A stretch of DNA of 5,550 nucleotides. It comes from Candidatus Nomurabacteria bacterium. Its GTDB lineage: Bacteria > Patescibacteriota > Minisyncoccia > Phycocordibacterales > CALRBL01. This document shows, in pieces, positions 1 to 5,389 of this stretch. The stretch covers positions 1 to 5,550 of the forward strand of contig CALRBL010000038.1 of NCBI GenBank assembly GCA_943354075.1, given 5' to 3'. Made by a program: the position numbers and the translations under genes. The notes beneath the pieces are model-generated. The model had not been told where the DNA came from. It saw only the letters and a program-made list of their open reading frames with translations, and did no database searches. How positions within the stretch are numbered: position 1 is the first letter of the stretch; each line of letters opens with the position of its first letter.

Positions 1-678
1 AAAGACCTCTTCGAAAAGTCCAATGACTCGTTTGGCTTCGCGTTGACTGAGAGGATGGTCCGAGCCATCATGAGCAATACGATTACGAACTTTGTGTGCT
101 TCCCATGCAGATTGCAACGTATGAAAATCACTCTCTTCAATAGTTTTTAATTGTTCACCAATTCCCTCTCCTTTGTAGCCAGATTTTGTAAGAAGTTCAC
201 CAAGAAGTATGTCTGCCTCCAATATTGAAAGTCTCCAATCGGAAGGATTGTCCGAAGAAACATGCTCGAGAATTTTCTTCCACTTTTTGTTTTCTGTGCT
301 CACTTGCTTTTCTATTTTGCGAATCTCTGCCTGCTTTACTCTTTCTTGAAGCTTTGTGTGACGATCGAGCTGCCCCATCTTGAATTTGGCATAGATAATA
401 CCCATAAGAAAAAGTAGAGATACGAAAGCAGAGATGACTTGTGTAGAAGAGAGCAACCCAATCATGAGACGTTTGAATGATTCGACAACTTCTGGCTGAA
501 GACCATGAGACAAATCAAGACCAAGCCAATTGAGAATCAAAAAAAAGAGCCAAAAAAGAATTCCAAGAACTATGAGAATTTCAGCAACAACAATTTCTAA
601 TGCTCGAGCACTATCTCCTGCTCCAGCTTTTTTGTCTCCTTTTTTATCTCCCTTCTTATCGGGTTTTTTGTCTGCCAT
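1..678 (-). CDS. Two-helix membrane protein with C-terminal HEPN-like motif (3' end cut by window)
   Basis: The frame stays open for 226 codons from the ATG at 676-678 to the window edge, so the C-terminus is missing. The N-terminus is a charged tail of four DKK[P/G/A] repeats (residues 3-18). Two hydrophobic helices follow, at about residues 27-52 and 71-96. A Lys/Glu-rich, probably coiled-coil linker spans about 100-135, and a soluble helical domain extends from about 145. That domain contains WRLSILEADILLGELL (148-163) and HKVRNRIAHDG (195-205). R198-N-x3-H203 fits the R-x4-6-H signature of HEPN domains, in which a polar residue often follows the Arg. I recognise the overall layout as one seen in Parcubacteria, but no function is established. 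A membrane-anchored HEPN-type RNase or RNA-binding domain is an inference, and a non-catalytic helical domain is equally possible. The gene begins 9 bases after the gatA stop and has no Shine-Dalgarno, so it is probably the distal gene of the gat operon. Confidence 0.85.
   Translation of the reverse strand, partial: MADKKPDKKGDKKGDKKAGAGDSARALEIVVAEILIVLGILFWLFFLILNWLGLDLSHGLQPEVVESFKRLMIGLLSSTQVISAFVSLLFLMGIIYAKFKMGQLDRHTKLQERVKQAEIRKIEKQVSTENKKWKKILEHVSSDNPSDWRLSILEADILLGELLTKSGYKGEGIGEQLKTIEESDFHTLQSAWEAHKVRNRIAHDGSDHPLSQREAKRVIGLFEEVF
625..672 (-). repeat. 12-bp tandem repeats encoding DKKx tail
   Basis: Codons 3-18 of the membrane protein read DKKP, DKKG, DKKG, DKKA: four imperfect 12-base units rich in A runs. 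They form a strongly basic and acidic cytoplasmic tail just before the first membrane helix. Repeats of this kind can expand or shrink in frame. Confidence 0.75.
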
Positions 679-692
679 GTAAGAGTATTATC
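679..692 (-). promoter_or_regulatory. Possible -10 element for the membrane protein gene
   Basis: On the minus strand GATAAT (687-692, five of six bases of TATAAT) overlaps the gatA stop codon and is preceded by TGC, giving an extended -10 form. It lies eight bases before the ATG, so a transcript starting there would be leaderless or nearly so. No convincing -35 was found. The sequence is AT-rich and includes a stop codon, so this may be coincidence. Confidence 0.25.
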
Positions 693-2079
693 GCAGTTTC
701 TCGATGTCTTTACCAATTGCAAAAAGAATATCTTCGCGATGATGAGGTGCCATGATCTGGATATTGGATGGAACACTGATGGCGGGAATACCGGCAAGGT
801 TGGCAGTAACCGTAAATATGTCTTCAAGATACATAGCAAGGGGATCACTCGTCTTCTCTCCTATTTTAAAAGAATGAGAAGGAGCGGTGGGGGTAAGAAT
901 GGCATCAACCAATGTAAAAGCTTTACTAAAATCTTCTCTTATTACATTTCGCACTCGGTTAGCTTTTGCATAATAGGCATCGTAATAACCCGAAGAAAGA
1001 ACATAGGTACCAAGCATAATACGACGACGAACTTCTTTACCCAATCCTTCGCCTCGAGTATTCAAATAATCTTCCAAGAGGTTTCCTCCCTCTTTTTTGA
1101 TTCCATATTTAACACCATCAAACCGTGACATGTTGGAAGATACTTCAGCAGGCATGATGATGTAGTACGCGGCGAGAGAATATGAAAGATGAGGAAGATC
1201 TACTTCACTGATCTGATATCCATTCTTTTCAAGTTTTAAAACCATCTCTTTAAAATTTGCTTTAACTTCTGGATCAATACCTCCCATATCAAGCAGCCCC
1301 TTGGGAATACCAATTTTCTTTGGAGAAATGGTTGATATTTCTTTCACTGGAGAAAAAGAAGTGCTGTCATACTTGTCTTCTCCTTTTATCGCATCAAAAA
1401 TAATTTCGGCATCTTCAACAGTTTTTGTGAGGGGTCCAATAACATCAAGAGATGAGCCCATTGCCATGAGACCGTGACGAGAAACGGATCCATAAGTAGG
1501 CTTGAGACCGACTACTTCACAAAACGCAGCAGGCTGACGAATCGATCCTCCCGTATCAGAACCAAGCGAAGCGAGAGAAAAATCTGCAGCAACAGATGCA
1601 GCAGAACCTCCCGATGATCCTCCGGCTACATTTCCAAGATCGTGAGGATTTTTTGTCGGTCCGTACGCAGAATTTTCAGTCGATCCTCCCATGGCGAATT
1701 CATCCATATTAACGCGACCAATAAAGACCACTCCTTTTTCTTTAAGACGTGCGATGACAGTAGCGTCGTAAGGAGCAACATATCCTTCAAGAATTTTTGA
1801 AGACGCTCCCGCCTTTCTTCCTTGTATGAGAATGTTGTCTTTTATTGAAAACGGGATACCAAGAAGCGGATTAACCCCTTCTTTCTTAGCAAACTTTTCA
1901 TCAGCTTTTTTTGCTTGCTCTATCACATCTGCAAACACTTCACGAAATGCATTTATATCTCCATCTTTCTTTTTGATCTCTTCAAGATAAGCAGTGGCGA
2001 GATCGACCGCAGAAAAAGCTCCGGACAACATTCCTTCATGAGCTTTTTTTATAGTAAGTATAGCAAGATTGATGGGCAT
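688..2079 (-). CDS. gatA: Glutamyl-tRNA(Gln)/aspartyl-tRNA(Asn) amidotransferase subunit A
   Basis: Amidase subunit of the GatCAB complex. It hydrolyses glutamine and passes the ammonia to GatB, which amidates Glu-tRNA(Gln) or Asp-tRNA(Asn). The amidase-signature triad is complete: K80 in FSIKD, cis-Ser S155 in GGSSGGSA, and nucleophile S179 in GSDTGGSIRQPAA. Other family blocks are GRVNMDEFAMGGSTENSAYG (121-140), SSNMSRFDGVKYG (314-326), RRIMLGTYVLSSGYYDAYY (352-370) and LTPTAP (395-400). At 463 residues it is slightly short for the family (about 475-490). The loss is near the C-terminus, where ISVPSNIQIMAPH (435-447) lacks the usual glycine-rich G-x-P-x-G-L-Q hairpin that follows SVP. The start gives MPIN before the conserved LTIKKAH block, and the ATG lies 10 bases after the gatC stop with no clear Shine-Dalgarno. 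The first codons carry a 20-base sequence repeated upstream of ligA. Partner gatB is not in the window. Confidence 0.97.
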   Translation of the reverse strand: MPINLAILTIKKAHEGMLSGAFSAVDLATAYLEEIKKKDGDINAFREVFADVIEQAKKADEKFAKKEGVNPLLGIPFSIKDNILIQGRKAGASSKILEGYVAPYDATVIARLKEKGVVFIGRVNMDEFAMGGSTENSAYGPTKNPHDLGNVAGGSSGGSAASVAADFSLASLGSDTGGSIRQPAAFCEVVGLKPTYGSVSRHGLMAMGSSLDVIGPLTKTVEDAEIIFDAIKGEDKYDSTSFSPVKEISTISPKKIGIPKGLLDMGGIDPEVKANFKEMVLKLEKNGYQISEVDLPHLSYSLAAYYIIMPAEVSSNMSRFDGVKYGIKKEGGNLLEDYLNTRGEGLGKEVRRRIMLGTYVLSSGYYDAYYAKANRVRNVIREDFSKAFTLVDAILTPTAPSHSFKIGEKTSDPLAMYLEDIFTVTANLAGIPAISVPSNIQIMAPHHREDILFAIGKDIEKLR

Positions 2080-2087
2080 CTTAGCAG
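2068..2087. repeat. 20-base dispersed inverted repeat, copy at gatA start
   Basis: The plus strand reads ATTGATGGGCATCTTAGCAG. The identical 20 bases occur on the minus strand at 4862-4881. This copy covers eight bases upstream of gatA, its ATG, and codons 2-4 (Pro, Ile, Asn). A chance match of this length between two sites in 5.5 kb is very unlikely. Confidence 0.85.
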
Positions 2088-2089
2088 AA

Positions 2090-2371
2090 TTAAAGAATTT
2101 TCTTAACTTTCACATAATCACCTTCGCGGGCGGGAGCATTAGCAAGGAGTGCTTCAGAATATGCTCCTGACTCATTTACCTCACCATCTTCCCTCCACAC
2201 ATTTCGGTGTTCAGGAAGATCCGCATCGGTACCAAAATCAGCTTTGTTGATTTGTTCAACATAGCCAAGAATCGAGCTAATTTCAGACTGCATAGAAGCC
2301 TCTTCTTCTGGAGAAAGGCTGATACGCGAGAGTGCGGCTAGTTTCCTTACTTCTTCGACGGATATAGACAT
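2090..2371 (-). CDS. gatC: Glutamyl-tRNA(Gln)/aspartyl-tRNA(Asn) amidotransferase subunit C
   Basis: Small structural subunit that wraps around the GatA-GatB interface and stabilises the tRNA-dependent amidotransferase. Its 93 residues match the usual family size (about 95). The N-terminal helices carry VRKLAALSRISLSPEEE (8-24) and ILGYVEQINKADF (34-46). The C-terminal tail has the family hallmark ALLANAPAREGDYVKVKKIL (74-93), which in known GatCAB structures runs along the GatA surface. The ATG follows the stop of the coiled-coil gene by nine bases, and gatA starts 10 bases after the gatC stop. The pair is therefore almost certainly read from one transcript. No Shine-Dalgarno precedes the start. 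Confidence 0.95.
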   Translation of the reverse strand: MSISVEEVRKLAALSRISLSPEEEASMQSEISSILGYVEQINKADFGTDADLPEHRNVWREDGEVNESGAYSEALLANAPAREGDYVKVKKIL

Positions 2372-2380
2372 ACGAGCAGT

Positions 2381-2743
2381 TTACGCGTGATTGGCTTCCA
2401 AGGCAACCAACCGATTTTCATGGTCAATAAATATCTTTTCACCAGCCCAATTAAGCTTCAGATTTATCTCGCCGATTTCGCTCTTTATCTCGCCGATCTC
2501 ACTCTTCATTTCGATGATTTCGCCCTTCATTTCATTAATCTCACCTTTCATTTCATTAATCTCAACTTTCATTTCTCTTATATCACCTCTTACCTCTTCG
2601 AAACCATCACGCATTTCTTCTCGAATATCCTTAATATCCTTAATATCCAACTTCAGATATCCCATCTCACTATGGATTTTGACAATCTCAGTATTTATCT
2701 TAATGATTTCGCTCAAAATGAGCTCTTCGGTATCCTTTTTCAT
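2381..2743 (-). CDS. Small heptad-repeat coiled-coil protein, function unknown
   Basis: A 120-residue, highly charged, almost wholly helical protein with no signal peptide, membrane segment or cysteine. Residues 54-95 are six consecutive heptads of the form E-I-x-E-M/I-K-x, with hydrophobic residues at 3-4 spacing (I62, M65, I69, M72, I76, M79, I83, I86, I90, I93), a textbook coiled coil. An earlier DIKDIKDI stretch (33-40) comes from 9-base repeats at 2624-2650. The C-terminus (DHENRLVALEA, 108-118) resembles the end of other short coiled-coil proteins in bacteria. I do not recognise a named family. Open mirror frames on the plus strand are by-products of the repeats. The minus frame is preferred because it makes a regular coiled coil, sits nine bases before gatC, and has a promoter-like element at its start. 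It could be an oligomerising scaffold; position alone does not tie it to the amidotransferase. Confidence 0.8.
   Translation of the reverse strand: MKKDTEELILSEIIKINTEIVKIHSEMGYLKLDIKDIKDIREEMRDGFEEVRGDIREMKVEINEMKGEINEMKGEIIEMKSEIGEIKSEIGEINLKLNWAGEKIFIDHENRLVALEANHA
2459..2584 (-). repeat. 21-bp tandem repeat array (six heptad units)
   Basis: Six 21-base units encode heptads 54-95 of the coiled-coil protein. In the phase read on the plus strand, the units at 2530-2550 and 2551-2571 differ at one base of 21, and those at 2467-2487 and 2488-2508 at three. This pattern indicates recent in-frame duplication inside the gene. Confidence 0.9.
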
Positions 2744-2758
2744 ATATAAATTCTATCA
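2744..2758 (-). promoter_or_regulatory. Extended -10 promoter for coiled-coil/gatC/gatA operon, leaderless layout
   Basis: On the minus strand TGA-TAGAAT (2750-2758) is an extended -10 with five of six bases of TATAAT. Exactly six bases (TTATAT) separate it from the ATG at 2741-2743, so transcription would begin at or next to the start codon. No good -35 is visible in the AT-rich gap up to 2800, and no Shine-Dalgarno exists. The rest of the ligA-to-coiled-coil gap shows no GC-rich terminator hairpin. Confidence 0.45.
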
Positions 2759-2800
2759 CTGAACATATAAAATAAAACCCAAGAAATCATCAACAAATAA

Positions 2801-4840
2801 TCAAAAGAGTTTGTCAAAAGATTCCTCATTCAAGACCCTAATTCCGAGCTTTTCTGCTTCATCATATTTTGAACCCGGATTTTCACCCGCAACAACATAG
2901 TCGGTGGCGGAAGATACTGCACTCGAAACCTTGCCCCCATGTTTTTTGATACGCGCCTTAGCTTCATCGCGAGACATCCCCGACAATGTACCCGTAAGTA
3001 CAAATGTCTTACCAAGTACCTTTACATTCCCCACTAAGACTCTTTTTTCTACTTTTTGTATCTTCACATTTGCAAGCAGCTTCTCAAGCTCGGCATCATT
3101 TTTACGATCCGAAAACCAATCGACAATAGATTGCGAGACTATAGGACCAACGCCTTCAATAGTCTCAAAATCTTCAAATAGTGCAGAGCGGACCTTGTCG
3201 ATAGTACCAAAATGCATCGCAACATCTTCTGCAGTTTCTTCACCTACCTGAGAAATAGAGAGTGCGAAAATAAATCGTGACAAAGTGACACTCTTTGATT
3301 TCTCGATCGAAGCAAGAAGATTATCCACAGACTTTTCTCCGAAACGTGGAAGTGTCATTAGGTCACCTTTTTCAAGAGTAAAAATATCACTCGCAGTAGC
3401 GATGAGGTTGTTATCCAAAAGTGCATCAATCACTTTTGGCCCACACCCATCCATATCGAACGCATGTTTTCCTACAAAATGATATAACTTTCGTCGAAGC
3501 TGTGCTGAAGAATCCTTGAAAACACATCTCCATGCGACTTGCCCGGGAATACGTTCGATCGATCCATCTCCTCCACACTCGGGAACATATGTGGGAAACT
3601 TGTAAGCCTTTTCTTTTCCCCTATTATCTTTATGGCGCATTTCAGTGAGCACTTTTACAATATCAGGAATCACATCTCCTGCTTTCTGCAAAATGACCGT
3701 ATCACCCACTCGAACATCAAGCCTTCGAATCTCGTCTTCATTATGAAGCGTTGCTCGAGACACCGTAGAACCTGCAACAAGAACAGGACGAAGATGCGCA
3801 ACAGGAGTAAGCACGCCCGTGCGACCAACCTGAAGAACTATATCTTCGACAACAGTTGTCACTTGCTCTGCCGGGAATTTGAAAGCGATAGCAAAACGTG
3901 GTGCCTTACCCGTATATCCAAGTACATCTTGATATTCTTTTTCATTAACTTTAATAACAATACCGTCGATCCAATAGTCTTCTTTTTTTGCTTTTACTTG
4001 CCATTCTTTCCACACCTTTATAACTTCTTCAATATTTTTACATATAGTAAAATGCTTATTCACTTTAAAACCAAGTTTTCCAAGTAGAGAGAGCTCTTCC
4101 TCCTGAGTAGAGATTTCTGTTCCGTATCGGGCAACATCATACATAAACGCTTGAAGTTTACGATCTGCCACCATCTTTGAATCAAGTTGTCTTATTGATC
4201 CTGCGGTAACGTTGCGAGGATTTGCATAAAGTGGAAGCCCTGCTTTTTTCTGACGCTCGTTCAAAGTTTCAAAATCTGACTTTGCCATCCATACTTCCCC
4301 TTCGGTGATAATATCAACAGGTTCTCGAAGAACGAGTGGTACCGACTGAATAGTACGCACATTTTGAGTAACATCTTCTCCTACTGATCCATTACCACGT
4401 GTCGCCGCAGTCTTTAATATTCCCTTTTCATACTCCAATACAATCTTTAAACCATCTATTTTTAATTCACATATATATGTGGGGGAAATATCTTTTTGAA
4501 ATGCAGCTTTGAGTATTTTCTTCACACGCATATCAAAGACACGAATATCATCTTCGGAAAATCCATCATTGAAAGACCATTGGGCTACTTTGTGTGGAAC
4601 TTTCTTAAATTCAGGAAGTGGAGCCCCCGCAACACGTTGTGATGGAGAATCGGGGGTAACAAGCATAGGATACTGAGTCTCGATATCTACGAGCTCCTTT
4701 TTCAAGGAATCCAGTGCTTCATCAGAAATATCCTGCCTATCGAGGACATGGTAGTTGTAGCGGTGTTTTTCGATGGAATTCTTGAGGAGGGCGAGACGCT
4801 CGACCACTTCCTTTGGAACCTCTTTAGGGGCTGATTTCAT
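2801..4840 (-). CDS. ligA: NAD-dependent DNA ligase LigA
   Basis: Seals nicks between Okazaki fragments and in repair, using NAD+ to adenylate itself. Its 679 residues match the family. Order: domain Ia (about 20-72, ending TPDSPSQRVAG); adenylation domain (about 75-325) with catalytic K127 in CELKIDG, TRGNGSVGEDVTQN (147-160), EGEVWMA (180-186), ANPRNVTAGSIRQLD (206-220), WIDGIVIKV (290-298) and AFKFPAEQ (319-326); OB fold (about 330-405); zinc-finger region (about 415-447); helix-hairpin-helix repeats (about 450-590); BRCT (about 603-679). Two regions are unusual. The zinc finger keeps C422 and C439, but V419 and S444 stand where the first and fourth cysteines belong. In domain Ia the conserved Tyr of the SD-x2-YD motif (E. 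coli Tyr35) is L43. I recall similar variants in other Parcubacteria, so this is probably a lineage trait and the enzyme should be active. It starts 36 bases after the pilin stop, inside a palindromic junction. Confidence 0.97.
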   Translation of the reverse strand: MKSAPKEVPKEVVERLALLKNSIEKHRYNYHVLDRQDISDEALDSLKKELVDIETQYPMLVTPDSPSQRVAGAPLPEFKKVPHKVAQWSFNDGFSEDDIRVFDMRVKKILKAAFQKDISPTYICELKIDGLKIVLEYEKGILKTAATRGNGSVGEDVTQNVRTIQSVPLVLREPVDIITEGEVWMAKSDFETLNERQKKAGLPLYANPRNVTAGSIRQLDSKMVADRKLQAFMYDVARYGTEISTQEEELSLLGKLGFKVNKHFTICKNIEEVIKVWKEWQVKAKKEDYWIDGIVIKVNEKEYQDVLGYTGKAPRFAIAFKFPAEQVTTVVEDIVLQVGRTGVLTPVAHLRPVLVAGSTVSRATLHNEDEIRRLDVRVGDTVILQKAGDVIPDIVKVLTEMRHKDNRGKEKAYKFPTYVPECGGDGSIERIPGQVAWRCVFKDSSAQLRRKLYHFVGKHAFDMDGCGPKVIDALLDNNLIATASDIFTLEKGDLMTLPRFGEKSVDNLLASIEKSKSVTLSRFIFALSISQVGEETAEDVAMHFGTIDKVRSALFEDFETIEGVGPIVSQSIVDWFSDRKNDAELEKLLANVKIQKVEKRVLVGNVKVLGKTFVLTGTLSGMSRDEAKARIKKHGGKVSSAVSSATDYVVAGENPGSKYDEAEKLGIRVLNEESFDKLF

Positions 4841-4855
4841 GGGGCTATCTTAGCA
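4841..4855 (-). promoter_or_regulatory. Extended -10 promoter for ligA, leaderless layout
   Basis: On the minus strand TGC-TAAGAT (4847-4855) is an extended -10 form (four of six to TATAAT plus the TG). It is followed by exactly six bases (AGCCCC) and then the ligA ATG. TGGGCA (4871-4876) could be a weak -35 at an 18-base spacing. The element forms the right arm of the junction palindrome, so a protein bound there would block it. No Shine-Dalgarno is present. Confidence 0.4.
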
Positions 4856-4875
4856 AAAAAACTGCTAAGATGCCC
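4842..4875. repeat. Inverted repeat/hairpin in the pilin-ligA junction
   Basis: ATCTTAGCA (4847-4855) and TGCTAAGAT (4863-4871) are a perfect nine-base inverted repeat around a seven-base spacer. Beyond one bulged base (T4846), GGGC (4842-4845) pairs with GCCC (4872-4875), for 13 pairs in total. It fills nearly the whole gap between the pilin stop and the ligA ATG. In minus-strand RNA the T-run lies in the loop, not after the stem, so it is not a standard intrinsic terminator. A DNA operator or an RNA switch at the ligA start are the alternatives. Confidence 0.8.
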
Positions 4876-4881
4876 ATCAAT
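4862..4881. repeat. 20-base dispersed inverted repeat, copy at pilin-ligA junction
   Basis: The minus strand reads ATTGATGGGCATCTTAGCAG, identical to plus 2068-2087 at the gatA start. This copy spans the pilin stop codon and the left arm of the junction hairpin, and is followed on the minus strand by seven T (4855-4861). Minus-strand RNA from here would pair perfectly with the gatA start region. Confidence 0.85.
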
Positions 4882-5389
4882 GAGAAAAGGTGGTATAGAG
4901 ACCTCGTTCAACACGTCGTGGGCTTCCCACATCGCACGAACTGTAACCACGAGATTCTATGTACAGATCAGTCGAGAATGCATCACGCTTTTTCTTCTCC
5001 ACAACAACACCAAAACATATTCCGGATGATGTTTGGATGCTAAATTTTGAAGTGGTGGTTGCTGTATCGTTCGCCCCTAAATTGACCAACACACTAGTAG
5101 GAGATACTGTTCCACACTCAAGATTACTTGAAATATCATTAGCACTACTTCCAACTAAATCATTCCCATCTTTGTAGGGGAAAAACCTAGCTCCACCAGT
5201 GGCTTCAACATTGTTTTCATAATAAAGAGCACACTCAAGACCAGTATCTGCAGCATAGAAAGCAGACTGAGAATCTTTACCTGCCGATGAAAGAAGGACC
5301 TCGGTCAACGCAATATGAGCAATGGACATGGCAACCGAAAGGATGAGAGAGACAATCAATGACGCGTAAAGAAGAGTAAAGCCTTTCAT
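4877..5389 (-). CDS. PilX-like type IV prepilin, minor pilin or pseudopilin
   Basis: A predicted envelope protein of a type IV pilus or related filament. The start MKG-FTLLYASLIVSLILSVAMS gives a three-residue leader ending in Gly, cut by prepilin peptidase PilD before Phe, and then a hydrophobic helix (4-28) for membrane anchoring and filament packing. The usual Glu at mature position 5 is Tyr (Y8), as in other minor pilins that need not follow the major-pilin assembly rule. AFYAADTGLECALYY (43-57) matches the PilX-type block after the helix. The remaining globular part ends with an ESRGYSSC...RRVERGL segment (145-164). Four cysteines (C53, C92, C125, C152) could form two disulfides. The length of 170 residues is normal. 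The ATG overlaps the stop of the upstream PilV-like gene as ATGA, so the two are translationally coupled. The specific PilX assignment is from resemblance only. Confidence 0.85.
   Translation of the reverse strand: MKGFTLLYASLIVSLILSVAMSIAHIALTEVLLSSAGKDSQSAFYAADTGLECALYYENNVEATGGARFFPYKDGNDLVGSSANDISSNLECGTVSPTSVLVNLGANDTATTTSKFSIQTSSGICFGVVVEKKKRDAFSTDLYIESRGYSSCDVGSPRRVERGLYTTFSH

Noticed and set aside
597..848. Minus-strand 83-residue frame across the gatA end and membrane protein start
   Set aside because: It overlaps two better-supported genes in a different frame and has no recognisable features.
739..1128. Plus-strand 129-residue frame inside gatA
   Set aside because: Antisense shadow of a clearly conserved gene, with a composition unlike a real protein.
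2459..2592. Regularly spaced repeats resembling a CRISPR array
   Set aside because: The repeats are directly adjacent with no unique spacers, have a 21-base period, and encode heptads in an open frame.
2387..2762. Two long open frames on the plus strand opposite the coiled-coil gene
   Set aside because: Both arise because the 21-bp repeat stays open in several frames. Their products are low-complexity Phe/Ile/Ser repeats, and the minus frame gives a regular coiled coil fitted to the gatC junction.
2740..2766. Eight-codon minus-strand mini-ORF (MFSDRIYI) whose TGA overlaps the coiled-coil ATG
   Set aside because: Tempting as a leader peptide, but it lies over the -10-like element, has no ribosome site, and such short frames are common by chance in AT-rich DNA.
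2744..2800. Possible intrinsic terminator after ligA
   Set aside because: The gap is AT-rich with several T runs on the minus strand, but no GC-rich stem could be drawn before them.
2801..2803. TGA possibly recoded as glycine (Gracilibacteria-type code)
   Set aside because: ligA ends at TGA at its expected family length after the BRCT domain, and both pilin genes end at TGA in sensible places, so TGA is a stop.
3539..4087. Plus-strand 182-residue frame inside ligA
   Set aside because: Antisense shadow of the conserved ligase adenylation and OB region, with no motif or start signal.
4870..5047. Plus-strand frame beginning MPIN at the second repeat copy, as if a copied gatA start
   Set aside because: Only the four codons within the 20-base repeat match gatA. 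The rest is antisense to the pilin gene and soon ends.
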